Below, in pieces: positions 26,430-34,604 of a stretch of 64,000 nucleotides of DNA; the first letter of the stretch is position 1, and each line of letters opens with the position of its first letter. A program made the position numbers and the translations under genes. Origin of the DNA: Gemmatimonadota bacterium. GTDB taxonomy: Bacteria; Gemmatimonadota; Gemmatimonadetes; Longimicrobiales; Gaopeijiaceae. The notes under the pieces are model-generated. The model ran no database searches. It saw only the letters and a list, made by a program, of their open reading frames with translations, and was not told where the DNA came from. The stretch spans positions 1-64,000 of the forward strand of contig JACZXQ010000007.1 in assembly GCA_022571515.1 (NCBI GenBank). The letters are read 5' to 3'.

Positions 26430-26517
26430 GGTATATGGCAGTAGCTATCTTCCTAAGTCCCCTCGCCGACTCGGGTCGGTTTCAGAGAATTGGGCGTCAC
26501 CAAAAACAGGAGTCCCG

Positions 26518-27117
26518 ATGAGGATGCGTGGTATTATCGTGCCAGTAGTGGCCGCCTTGGTCTTGACCGCCGCCTGCGGTGGGAAAGAGCCCCCAGCGCC
26601 CCCGGAGCCCACAGGGCCGACGCAAGCGGAGATCGACGCCGCCGAACAGGCTCGCGCGGACTCGACCGTAGCTGCCGAGGAGGCGCAGCAAGCGGAGATC
26701 GACGCTGCCAATGAGGAGCGCCAGGAGGAGATGCAGCGCCTCCGCGCTACGCTCACCGAGATGGTCCACTTCGAGTACGACATGGCGGACATCACGTCCG
26801 AAAGCGAGCGGGCACTGCGGGCCAAGGTCGACATCCTGCGGAACAGCCCCGACATCCGCATCCGTCTCGAGGGACACGCGGACGAGCGCGGCTCGAACGA
26901 GTACAACCAGGCGCTAGGCAGTGCGCGGACCGGGAGCGTGAGGGACTTCCTTACGGGCTTCGGCATCAGCGCCAGCCGCTTCGCCATGGTCTCGTACGGC
27001 GAGGAGCGGCCGTTGGTGAACCGCAGTGACGAGAGCGCGTGGGCGCAGAACCGCCGCGTGGAGTTCCAGATCACTGCGGGCGAGATTCACGTTTCCGACC
27101 CGGATGACCGTCAGTAG
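26518..27117 (+). CDS. pal: peptidoglycan-associated lipoprotein Pal
   Basis: Pal anchors the outer membrane to peptidoglycan and binds TolB. Seen: signal peptide with lipobox LTAAC (Cys20), an Ala/Glu-rich helical linker at about 35-75 that contains an internal near-repeat (QAEIDAAEQARAD and QAEIDAANEERQE), then an OmpA-like domain at about 85-190 with RIRLEGHADERGSNEYN, the diaminopimelate-binding Asp and Arg pattern, and SYGEERPLV. 199 aa. The ATG at 26518 has AGGAG 5 nt upstream. A possible weak hairpin (CCGAC/GTCGG, 26468-26481) lies in the tolB-pal gap. Confidence 0.96.
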   Translation: MRMRGIIVPVVAALVLTAACGGKEPPAPPEPTGPTQAEIDAAEQARADSTVAAEEAQQAEIDAANEERQEEMQRLRATLTEMVHFEYDMADITSESERALRAKVDILRNSPDIRIRLEGHADERGSNEYNQALGSARTGSVRDFLTGFGISASRFAMVSYGEERPLVNRSDESAWAQNRRVEFQITAGEIHVSDPDDRQ

Positions 27118-27133
27118 CCCGACCGAGTCCGAG

Positions 27134-27922
27134 ATGAGCACCCCTTCCGCCGGCCTCCGGGGTCCAGCCCCGGTGGGCCGGGGGCGAGGGGTATTTCTTT
27201 TGGCGCTGGCCGTGCTCGTGGTCAGTACTCCGGCGTGCGCCACCAAGAGGGACGTGCGCGAGCTCCGTGACGTGCTCGTGGACGGCATCCAGCGGCAGGA
27301 CGCGGCGCTCGCCGACATCTCCCGCGAGTTGGAAGCGCTTCAGGACACCGTGGAGATCCAGTCCGACATGGTGGTCGACACGCGTGGGGGGCTGGCGCGC
27401 GAGATGCGCCAGATCCAGGATCAGCTATCCAGGCTGACCGAGCTCACGGGACAGATCCAACGCACGCTGGCCGCGCTGCGCGACCAGGTGAACGAGTTCG
27501 AACGGCCGGTGGTAGGCACCGTGCGGCCCCCGGGCTCCGGCGGCGGCGACGCGGATCAGGCGTGGGAAACGGCGCGGAGCCAGTTCAACCGAGGCCAACT
27601 GGGCACGGCGAAGTTCGCCTTCGAGGGCTTCGTCCAACTCTACCCCGAGCACGACAATGCGCCGGTCGCTCTCTATCTCCTGGGCGATATCCTGGAGCAG
27701 GAGGGCAGGTTGGAAGAGGCCCTGCAAGGCTTCCTGCGCGTTCGGGAACTCTTCCCCACGTCCGATCGGGTGTCGGAGGCCCTCTACCGCGTAGGGGCGC
27801 TCTACGTGCTCCTGGGCGACGAGGACCAAGCGCGGCAGTACCTGAGGAGGGTCATCGCCACCTACCCCGGCACGGCGGCGGCGGCGTTGGCGCAGGAAAA
27901 ACTCCGCGAGATCGGGGGCTGA
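27134..27922 (+). CDS. cpoB: Tol-Pal accessory protein CpoB (YbgF-like)
   Basis: CpoB coordinates Tol-Pal with peptidoglycan synthesis at the septum. Seen: hydrophobic signal (GVFLLALAVLVVSTPAC, possibly lipidated at Cys35), a coiled-coil stretch at about 40-125 (LADISRELEALQDTVE, QIQDQLSRLTELTGQIQ), a Gly/Pro linker, and C-terminal TPRs beginning AWETARSQFNRGQLGTA with YPEHDNAPVALYLLGDI, LFPTSDRVSEALYRVG and YPGTAAAALAQEKL. This is the YbgF architecture. ATG 27134 is chosen; ATG 27104 in frame overlaps pal and adds ten residues. Confidence 0.9.
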   Translation: MSTPSAGLRGPAPVGRGRGVFLLALAVLVVSTPACATKRDVRELRDVLVDGIQRQDAALADISRELEALQDTVEIQSDMVVDTRGGLAREMRQIQDQLSRLTELTGQIQRTLAALRDQVNEFERPVVGTVRPPGSGGGDADQAWETARSQFNRGQLGTAKFAFEGFVQLYPEHDNAPVALYLLGDILEQEGRLEEALQGFLRVRELFPTSDRVSEALYRVGALYVLLGDEDQARQYLRRVIATYPGTAAAALAQEKLREIGG

Positions 27923-27967
27923 CCCCCCGGGCCACGTTGACCACTACCAGAAGGTTTAGGGTCGCGT

Positions 27968-28465
27968 ATGCGCTGCCCAGAGTGTGACGCTGCAGAGAAC
28001 CGGGTGGTGGACACCCGAGCCAGCCGAGGCGGCAAGGCCGTCCGGCGCCGCCGCGAATGCGCGGTCTGCCAGCGTCGTTTCACCACCTACGAGCATCTCG
28101 AGGAGCGCCCGCTCCAGGTGCTCAAGAGCGACGGTAGCACGGAGATCTTCGACCGTAACAAGCTCCAGAGGAGCCTCCGGATCGCGTGCGCCAAGCGGCC
28201 CGTGTCCGCCTCACAGATCGAGGATCTCGTAGACGCCGTCTTCGAGTCGATCTCTGGTAGCGCCGGCCTCGAAGTCCCGAGTTCCAGGATCGGCGAGCTG
28301 GTGATGGAGGCGCTCGAGCCGGTGGACCGAGTGGCCTATGTGCGATTCGCCTCGGTCTACAGGAACTTCCAGGACATCGGCGAGTTCCAAGATGTCGTGG
28401 ATCACTTGAACGTCCGGGATGTGCGGCAGGTCCAGGCCAAGCAGCAAGAAGAGTTCCCCTTCTGA
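27968..28465 (+). CDS. nrdR: ribonucleotide reductase regulator NrdR
   Basis: NrdR represses ribonucleotide reductase genes in response to ATP/dATP. Seen: N-terminal zinc ribbon with Cys3, Cys6, Cys31 and Cys34 (MRCPECD and ECAVCQRRFTTYEHLEERPL), then an ATP-cone domain at about 49-139 (VLKSDGSTEIFDRNKLQRSL, VAYVRFASVYRNFQDIGEF). 165 aa, a standard length. It sits between cpoB and tatC; no nrd genes are in the window, so its targets are elsewhere. Confidence 0.97.
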   Translation: MRCPECDAAENRVVDTRASRGGKAVRRRRECAVCQRRFTTYEHLEERPLQVLKSDGSTEIFDRNKLQRSLRIACAKRPVSASQIEDLVDAVFESISGSAGLEVPSSRIGELVMEALEPVDRVAYVRFASVYRNFQDIGEFQDVVDHLNVRDVRQVQAKQQEEFPF

Positions 28466-28505
28466 TTCGGCCGCACGCCACCGGCCAACCGAGCAGACCT
28501 CCCAA

Positions 28506-29330
28506 GTGAGAGCACGAATCGCCAACCCGAAGGGCGAGATGCCCTTCCTCGACCACCTCGAGGAGTTCCGTTGGCGTATTCTGTGGAGCGTCATCGCCTT
28601 GGTCATCGGAACGGCCATCGGGCTGGTGCTGGTCATCAAGTTCGACGTGATGGCGCTGATCCTGGCGCCGCTTCAGACGGTGATGGCCGATATGCCCGGG
28701 GCGACGGGTGAACTCGAGAAGCTCAAGTACATCTCACCCACCGAGCCCTTCTTTTTCATCCTCAAGATGGGTGTGCTCACGGGGTTCATCCTGGTTTCCC
28801 CGGTCGTCATCTACCAAGTGTGGGCCTTCCTCGCACCCGCTCTGGAGAAGCACGAGAAGCGGGTCATCGTGCCCAGCCTCTATTTCGGATTGGTGCTTTT
28901 CGCGTCGGGCGTGGCGATGGCGTACTACATCGCGCTGCCGGTGACCCTCAAGTTCCTCGTGCTCTTCGGCAACGAGTGGTTCGAGCCCATGCTCACCGCC
29001 GGACCGTATTTCGCGTTCGTGACCAAGCTGCTTCTCGCGTTCGGCGTTGTATTCGAGCTGCCCGTGGTCGTGATGATCCTTTCGGCGATGGGCCTGGTCA
29101 CGCCCATGTTCCTGAGGCGCAAGCGCCGCCACGCTCTGGTGGGCATCACGGTGCTGGCGAGCGTCCTGTCGCCCGGCGACGTCATCACGGTCACGGTCAT
29201 GATGATGGTGCCGCTCACGTTGCTCTACGAGGTGAGCATCCTGCTTTCCGCGGTGATCTACCGGCGCCGGGAGCAGCGCGAGGCCGAGTTCGACGCGACC
29301 CCTCCAGCCGGGGCGGTCGAGGCGGAATGA
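28506..29330 (+). CDS. tatC: Sec-independent protein translocase TatC
   Basis: TatC is the signal-peptide receptor of the twin-arginine translocase, which exports folded proteins. Seen: MPFLDHLEEFRWRILWSVI (the conserved LxHLxELRxR-like N terminus; here HLEEFRWR), SPTEPFFFILKMGVLTGFIL, YQVWAFLAPALEKHEKR, and six hydrophobic helices. About 274 aa. The GTG at 28506 leaves a 12-residue basic lead before MPFLDH; ATG 28539 is an alternative. Overlaps lptD by four bases (ATGA). Its partner tatA is at 37867, not adjacent. Confidence 0.95.
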   Translation: MRARIANPKGEMPFLDHLEEFRWRILWSVIALVIGTAIGLVLVIKFDVMALILAPLQTVMADMPGATGELEKLKYISPTEPFFFILKMGVLTGFILVSPVVIYQVWAFLAPALEKHEKRVIVPSLYFGLVLFASGVAMAYYIALPVTLKFLVLFGNEWFEPMLTAGPYFAFVTKLLLAFGVVFELPVVVMILSAMGLVTPMFLRRKRRHALVGITVLASVLSPGDVITVTVMMMVPLTLLYEVSILLSAVIYRRREQREAEFDATPPAGAVEAE

Positions 29331-32254
29331 CCGCAGGCTACCGCACCGTTTGCGCTCTAGCCGCCGGCATCGCCGTCCTCGCCGGGTCACCGGCAACGAC
29401 GGCCGCCCAGGAGGTTCCGCCGCCGGTCGTGGACTCGACCGACATTCGCATACGCCACCGGCTCGAGCGTCTCGGCCGCGCCCCCGGCATCGACTCCACC
29501 CTGATCCGGCTGGACTCGCTGGTGAACGCCCGCCGCGCCGCGCCGCCGCCCCAGCCCGTCGACTCGTTCATGGCCAGGCTCATGGAGTTGGACGGCTACT
29601 CCGTGACCCACTATGACGGCACGGGCGCGCACTTCGAGGTGGCTGCGGCCAAACTCCAGCTCATGGGCGACGGCGGTGGCAATCCGGCCAGCCTCACCCG
29701 GCCGGACATGCGTATCACCGCGGTAGACACCATCACCATGGACGACGCCCGCGATCTCGTTTGGACGCACGGCGAGACCGTGACCGAGCGTCCGGGCGAG
29801 GAACCGGTCACCAGCGAGAACATCGTCTACGACCTCGACGAGGAGAGGGGATCCGCCTTCGGGGCGCGCACGCGGTTCAACCAGGGCGCCGAGTGGATCA
29901 TGTTCGGTGACTTGCCCGGCGTCTATCCGGACCTGGTCTATGGGAAGCACGTGACGTTCACGTCCTGCCAGGAAACCGTGCCTCACTACCACTTCGCGGC
30001 CAAGGAAACCAAGGTTGTGGGCGGAGGATGGCTCCTGGCGCGTAGCGTCACGTTGAACTTCGGTGGTGTGCCGGTCTTCTGGATGCCGTTCATCTTCCAG
30101 AGCGTCGACTCGGACCGCTCCAGCGGCATCCTCTTTCCCCGCTTCGGCGTGAACGACATCGTGCGGTCGTCGCGAGGCCAGACGCGCCGGATCTCGAACC
30201 TCGGGTTCTACTGGGCGGTGAACGACTACTCGGACGCGACGGTCTCGCTCGACTGGTGGAGCGACAACTTCGTCTCGGTCACCGGGAACATTCGCTACAA
30301 CATTCTGCGCCAGTTCCTGAACGGCTCGGCCAGCTACCGGCAGTTCTGGAAGTCCGATGGGGGACGGGAGCTCTCGTTCGACACGCGGCACAGCTGGGAG
30401 ATGAGCGAGCGCATGTCGTTTCGGGGATCGGCCCGGTTCACGTCTTCCGCTCAGTTCGTACGGCGGAACTCGTTCGACCCGCGTGAGGTCACCGGCTCGA
30501 TCGACTCGGAGGGAGGCCTGAACCGCCGGTTCGACTGGGGCACGCTCTCGCTCAACGCCAACCGAAAGCAGTTTCTCTCCGACGATCATGTCACCATGAC
30601 GCTTCCTTCCGCCAACCTTTCGCTCAAGAGCATCACGCTGTTCCGGGCCCCCCCGGGCGAGGCCAAGTTCTACAACAACCTCACCTGGTCGGGGTCGGCC
30701 TCCGCCGCCCGCAATACCGTCGACCGGGTTGACCAGATCCTCAGCGCCGGGCAGGCGTTCAACCTGAGCCTGGCCGACCAACAGGCGACCAGGGCGAGCG
30801 TTTCCAGCAGCTTCAACCTGGGTGCGCTTTCGTGGTCGCAGAGCTTCAGCCTGGACGAAAGGGTCCAACGCGACGTGCCGCACATCGCCGCGGTCCCCGA
30901 AGATTCGCTCGCCGCCGATCCGCAGGAACTGAGCGATATCTCGTCGGCCAACCTGAACTGGAGCACGTCGCTCGGATACCAGCAGAGGCTCATCGGCACC
31001 ACCACGCTGACGCCGAGCCTGTCGATCAACGGGCAGTCGAAGCGAGACGACCGCAACCCCGATGCGCAGAGCTTCGTTTCGGGCCCGACGCGCATTTCGT
31101 TCGGCGCCCGCCTCAAGTCCGACATCTACGGCTTCTTCGGCGGGTTCGGACCGTTCGAGGCGATCCGGCACAAGATTTCTCCGAGTTTCTCGTACAATTA
31201 CGCTCCGGCGGTCGATCCTACGGAGCTTCAGCGACGGGTGTTCGGTGTAGGCGAGCAGGATGCCAGAAACGTGCTGACCTTTGGGTTCAACCAGACCTTC
31301 GAGGCGAAGCGGAAGGCTCCGGCCGATACAGCCCAAGCCCCTGGCGGCCCTCGGGAGGCCGAGGAAGCGGAGGCCGAGCCCGGGGATGCCGCCGCCGAGG
31401 CCGCGGATTCTTTGGGTGCCGAGCCGGACAGCACAGCGTTTGAAACCGAAGGGGGCCCACGGCGCCGGCAGGACTCACCCATCGTCAACTTGCTGTCCAT
31501 CCGGACGAGCGTGATCACCTACGACTTCACGAAGGCGGGCAAGGAAGAGAACGGCTTCCTGGACGGCTTCCAAACCACACGGCTCACGAACTCGATCAGC
31601 TCCGACTTTCTGCGAGGGCTGTCGATCTCCATGGTGCACGATCTTTTCGACACCGACGATGAGGGCGATCGCACGTTCTCCCCGCTTCTCTCGCAGCTGA
31701 ATCTGAGTTTCTCGATGAGCAACCGCTCCGGGATCGTCCAGGCGCTGGGCCGCCTGTTCCGGATCGGTGGCCCTCCCGGGGCCGAGCCCCCTCCGGAGCC
31801 GGAGCCCGAGGAAGACCTCTTCGAGCGAGACCTGAACGCCATCGGCGTCACGGACGAGTCGATGATCGTGCCGGGCCGCGCGCCCGCGCGTGCCGACCCC
31901 AACCGGCGGCCGCGCAGCGCGGTCCAGGGCTGGCAGGCCCAGCTCTCCTACTCGCTCAGCCGGTCGCGGGCCGAGTCTCGAGGTACCAACCAGCTCGTCA
32001 ACGTGGGACTCCGGTTCCGGCCCACCGAGAATTGGAGCGCGAGCTGGCGCACGTCCTACGACCTCGAGGACAACCGTTTCAACGACCATGTGATCCGGCT
32101 CACGCGGGAGCTGCACCGATGGGAAGCCAACTTCGACTTCCTCCAGACGGCGACAGGCAACTGGACGTTTCGGTTCACCGTGTCCCTTCGGGACAACCGG
32201 GACCTCAAGTTCGACTACGTGCAGCGTAACAATGACCGGGGGAACCGGTTCTAG
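29327..32254 (+). CDS. lptD: LPS-assembly outer-membrane protein LptD
   Basis: LptD-like protein of 975 aa that would insert lipopolysaccharide into the outer leaflet. Seen: signal peptide (CALAAGIAVLAGSPATTAA), a periplasmic OstA-like region at about 85-260 (GYSVTHYDGTGAHFEVAAA, SENIVYDLDEERGSAFGARTR, VYGKHVTFTSC, LARSVTLNFGGVPVFWMPFI), then alternating beta-type sequence to the C terminus forming the barrel. Two acidic low-complexity loops interrupt the barrel near 672-705 and 815-835 (EPPPEPEPEEDLFERD); these are probably surface-exposed. The disulfide Cys pairs of the E. coli protein are not seen; Cys219 in FTSC is the one clear Cys. ATG overlaps tatC stop. A hairpin terminator follows. 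Confidence 0.88.
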   Translation: MTAGYRTVCALAAGIAVLAGSPATTAAQEVPPPVVDSTDIRIRHRLERLGRAPGIDSTLIRLDSLVNARRAAPPPQPVDSFMARLMELDGYSVTHYDGTGAHFEVAAAKLQLMGDGGGNPASLTRPDMRITAVDTITMDDARDLVWTHGETVTERPGEEPVTSENIVYDLDEERGSAFGARTRFNQGAEWIMFGDLPGVYPDLVYGKHVTFTSCQETVPHYHFAAKETKVVGGGWLLARSVTLNFGGVPVFWMPFIFQSVDSDRSSGILFPRFGVNDIVRSSRGQTRRISNLGFYWAVNDYSDATVSLDWWSDNFVSVTGNIRYNILRQFLNGSASYRQFWKSDGGRELSFDTRHSWEMSERMSFRGSARFTSSAQFVRRNSFDPREVTGSIDSEGGLNRRFDWGTLSLNANRKQFLSDDHVTMTLPSANLSLKSITLFRAPPGEAKFYNNLTWSGSASAARNTVDRVDQILSAGQAFNLSLADQQATRASVSSSFNLGALSWSQSFSLDERVQRDVPHIAAVPEDSLAADPQELSDISSANLNWSTSLGYQQRLIGTTTLTPSLSINGQSKRDDRNPDAQSFVSGPTRISFGARLKSDIYGFFGGFGPFEAIRHKISPSFSYNYAPAVDPTELQRRVFGVGEQDARNVLTFGFNQTFEAKRKAPADTAQAPGGPREAEEAEAEPGDAAAEAADSLGAEPDSTAFETEGGPRRRQDSPIVNLLSIRTSVITYDFTKAGKEENGFLDGFQTTRLTNSISSDFLRGLSISMVHDLFDTDDEGDRTFSPLLSQLNLSFSMSNRSGIVQALGRLFRIGGPPGAEPPPEPEPEEDLFERDLNAIGVTDESMIVPGRAPARADPNRRPRSAVQGWQAQLSYSLSRSRAESRGTNQLVNVGLRFRPTENWSASWRTSYDLEDNRFNDHVIRLTRELHRWEANFDFLQTATGNWTFRFTVSLRDNRDLKFDYVQRNNDRGNRF

Positions 32255-32287
32255 AAGGCTGTTCGGTGCCCGAGCGTGATCGGGATT

Positions 32288-32310
32288 GTCCTCCCCTGAG
32301 GACACTTTTC
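32288..32310 (+). terminator. intrinsic terminator after lptD
   Basis: GTCCTC (32288-32293), CCCT loop, GAGGAC (32298-32303), then ACTTTTC. It lies 33 nt after the lptD stop and would end the long Tol-Tat-Lpt transcription unit. The T-run is short, so efficiency is uncertain. Confidence 0.6.
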
Positions 32311-32446
32311 GCACTGACGCTCTCGAATAACCCTTTGTTTTGGCGGGTTTCCGGTTTGGTATCCCTCATGCATAAGCAGATGGGTGAGACGCCGGGCTGG
32401 AGCGCTTCGTGGATGCCCGGCAGAACTTCGACCGAGGGCCAGAACG

Positions 32447-33580
32447 ATGTTCAAGCGAGTGTGGGTGGTGGCGGGCATGGCGGCGGCGCTGGCGGCGTGC
32501 GAGCAGGACGAGTTCATTCTCGATTTCTCAGACCCGCCCGCCGGTCCGGTCCGGTTGGAGGGGAGCTACTTCCAGCAGGCCATCCAGCTGTCGTGGGAGC
32601 TGTCTCCCGCCTGGAACGGTGAGAGCTTCCGGGTCTACGCACGCCGTCTCGGTGCCTCGAGCTTCTTGTTGATCGCCGAGGTCACGAGCTGCGCGGTGGA
32701 CGTGTGCGGCTACAACGATACCAACATCGTCGAGAACACCACATATCAGTACTTCGTCTCGGCGTTCGATGCCGACACCGGTCTCGAGACCGACTCCCAG
32801 GAGACCGTCGAGGTCACAGTGCCGTCCTTTCAGGCACCTCCGGTACCGCAGTCGCTGGATGTGGTCGCGCTCGACAACACCAACTACGTGCGCTGGGGGG
32901 ACAACGCTCGCTCCGCGGACGATTTCGCGTACTACCGGGTCTATCTGATCGAGGGCGGAGGTGGCGCGGTCCTGCTGGGCAAAACCGACTCCGAGGGGTT
33001 TCTCGACGAGCTGGCGGTCAACGGTGTGACGTCCACCTACTACGTGACGTCCCTCGACGGTTTCGGCCACGAGAGCGATGGGAGTACCGTCGCGCTCGGC
33101 ACGCCTCGTCCCGACTTCGTGGGTGAGCTGCTGTTCGCCAACGAGGACGACCCGTCGCGCTCCGGCTTCAGGTTCCCGGAGTCCGACCAGACCGATCCCG
33201 TGCTCTCCGGCTCATCCGCGTCACGGCACTTCCGCCTCGAGATCGACGCCGAGGGGTGGTGGCTGGTTACCGGGCCCGGCACGGAGATCTTCCCGCAGGG
33301 TCGGTTCACCACCGCGCTCAAGTGCGGGGTGGCCAGCGATCTGCAGTGCGAGGATTGGACCGAGGCGCCCACGTCGGGCTACCAGGTGGCCGACGTCGAC
33401 CTCAGTCAGGAGTTCACCTACATGCTGAGGGTCGTGGGGAACGACGGCCGGCTCCACTACGGCTCGATTCGGGTGGCACTGCTCGGCTTCGAGCAGACCG
33501 GCGCCGCCATCATGGTGTTCGACTGGGCGTACCAGGTACAGGCGGGGAATCCGAGCATGGTGGGTGCGATGGGCGGCTGA
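32447..33580 (+). CDS. lipoprotein with fibronectin-III-like domains
   Basis: A 377-aa predicted lipoprotein: signal MFKRVWVVAGMAAALAACEQD with lipobox LAAC (Cys18). The mature part contains two FN3-like stretches: about 32-125 (IQLSWELSPAWNGESFRVYAR, TTYQYFVSAFDADTG) and about 130-215 (DVVALDNTNYVRWGDN, STYYVTSLDGFGHESDGS). The C-terminal 150 residues show no family I know. Probably surface- or periplasm-exposed and glycan- or protein-binding; function not assignable. It stands alone, between two hairpin terminators, so is transcribed independently. Cys-containing motif SCAVDVCG could form a disulfide. Confidence 0.78.
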   Translation: MFKRVWVVAGMAAALAACEQDEFILDFSDPPAGPVRLEGSYFQQAIQLSWELSPAWNGESFRVYARRLGASSFLLIAEVTSCAVDVCGYNDTNIVENTTYQYFVSAFDADTGLETDSQETVEVTVPSFQAPPVPQSLDVVALDNTNYVRWGDNARSADDFAYYRVYLIEGGGGAVLLGKTDSEGFLDELAVNGVTSTYYVTSLDGFGHESDGSTVALGTPRPDFVGELLFANEDDPSRSGFRFPESDQTDPVLSGSSASRHFRLEIDAEGWWLVTGPGTEIFPQGRFTTALKCGVASDLQCEDWTEAPTSGYQVADVDLSQEFTYMLRVVGNDGRLHYGSIRVALLGFEQTGAAIMVFDWAYQVQAGNPSMVGAMGG

Positions 33581-33596
33581 CGCGCTCGAACACGTG

Positions 33597-33618
33597 CGCA
33601 CTCGGTGCGGCTTTTCTT
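33597..33618 (+). terminator. intrinsic terminator after the FN3 lipoprotein
   Basis: CGCAC (33597-33601), TCG loop, GTGCG (33605-33609), then GCTTTTCTT. It lies 17 nt after the stop codon. The stem is short but GC-rich with a T-rich tail. The -35 element of the next promoter begins within this tail. Confidence 0.55.
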
Positions 33619-33644
33619 GTCTAGCTCGGTGCGCCCCTTATCAT
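33617..33644 (+). promoter_or_regulatory. promoter of the formimidoyltransferase gene
   Basis: TTGTCT (33617-33622), a 16-nt spacer, TATCAT (33639-33644). The -10 overlaps the upstream candidate ATG at 33643 and ends 7 nt before the ATG at 33652. If real, transcription starts at or next to ATG 33652 and the mRNA is leaderless. Confidence 0.5.
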
Positions 33645-33651
33645 GAGAACC

Positions 33652-34572
33652 ATGGTGCCCGTCCTCGAAGCCGTGCCGAACTTCAGTGAGGGCCGCGATC
33701 TGGGGCTTGTTCGCAGCCTGGTCAGAGCCATCGCACGGGAGGGCGCCGACGTACTCGATTGGTCTGCGGATCCGGATCACCACCGGTCGGTCGTCACCTT
33801 CATAGGTGAGCCCGCTGTTGTGGAGGCCGCAGCGGTGGCTGCCGCCCGGTTCGCGATCGAAAACATCGACCTCCGAGGTCACTCGGGGGTTCATCCCCGG
33901 ATAGGTGCCATCGATGTGCTTCCCCTCGTTCCTCTACAGGGTCTGACCTTGGCGGATGCCGCCGCGAGCGCGCGGCGCGTGGGAAGTCGAATCGCGGAGC
34001 TGGGTTTGCCGGTGTACTTCTACGGCGCCGCCTCCGACCCTCCGGGAAGGACGTTGGCTCCGATCCGGCGGGGTGGCTTCGAGGCCATGGTAGACGGGTT
34101 CCCGAAGGACCAGGAGCCGGATTTGCCAGTAGGTGGGGGGGTTCTGCCCCATCCCACGGCAGGGGCCGTCTGTGTGGGTGCTCGTAAGGTGCTGCTCGCC
34201 TGGAACGTCTATGTCGAGGGGGTGGAGGTCGAAGATCTCGAGCCGCTGGCCGCCAGGGTACGCGAAAGCGGAGGTGGATTCGCCCATCTGAGGGCGCTCG
34301 CACTCGCGCTGCCGAGCCGAGGGAAGGTCCAGATCTCGATGAATTTGGAGGATCTCGATCGAACGTCACCCGTGGATGTCTTCATGGCCGTGGAGGAAGG
34401 AGTTCACGAGCTCGGCGGGGCCGTCACCTGTACCGAAGTGATCGGAATGCTGCCCGATACCCTTGTGCCCGAAGCTACTAGAGACAGATTAAAGATTCTA
34501 AAGTATGATTCGTGGCGTGATCTCTCGCGTCGAGTGCTTGAGCATACGAGGATGCGCGAGAGAAACAATTAA
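33652..34572 (+). CDS. ftcD: glutamate formimidoyltransferase (FtcD N-domain type)
   Basis: Single-function formiminotransferase, which moves the formimino group from formiminoglutamate (a histidine-breakdown product) to tetrahydrofolate. Seen: VPVLEAVPNFSEGRD at the N terminus, DHHRSVVTFIGEP, catalytic His77 in RGHSGVHPRIGAIDVLPLVP, VYFYGAASDPPGR and VQISMNLEDLDRTSP. About 306 aa, so only the formiminotransferase part; the cyclodeaminase domain of the bifunctional protein is absent and no fchA or hut genes adjoin. ATG 33652 gives the family N terminus exactly; ATG 33643 lies inside the predicted -10 box. Confidence 0.93.
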   Translation: MVPVLEAVPNFSEGRDLGLVRSLVRAIAREGADVLDWSADPDHHRSVVTFIGEPAVVEAAAVAAARFAIENIDLRGHSGVHPRIGAIDVLPLVPLQGLTLADAAASARRVGSRIAELGLPVYFYGAASDPPGRTLAPIRRGGFEAMVDGFPKDQEPDLPVGGGVLPHPTAGAVCVGARKVLLAWNVYVEGVEVEDLEPLAARVRESGGGFAHLRALALALPSRGKVQISMNLEDLDRTSPVDVFMAVEEGVHELGGAVTCTEVIGMLPDTLVPEATRDRLKILKYDSWRDLSRRVLEHTRMRERNN

Positions 34573-34604
34573 GGTCGGGTGAGGAAGCCCCCCCCAGGAT
34601 TTCG

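Noticed and set aside
26430-26517. Terminator between tolB and pal
   Set aside because: The hairpin CCGAC/GTCGG has only a 5-bp stem and three T residues, and pal has a strong ribosome site and belongs to the same system.
29387-31336. Long open frame on the minus strand opposite lptD
   Set aside because: A shadow frame of a GC-rich gene: Arg/Gly/Glu/His-rich, no known motif, no ribosome site. The plus strand encodes a clear LptD.
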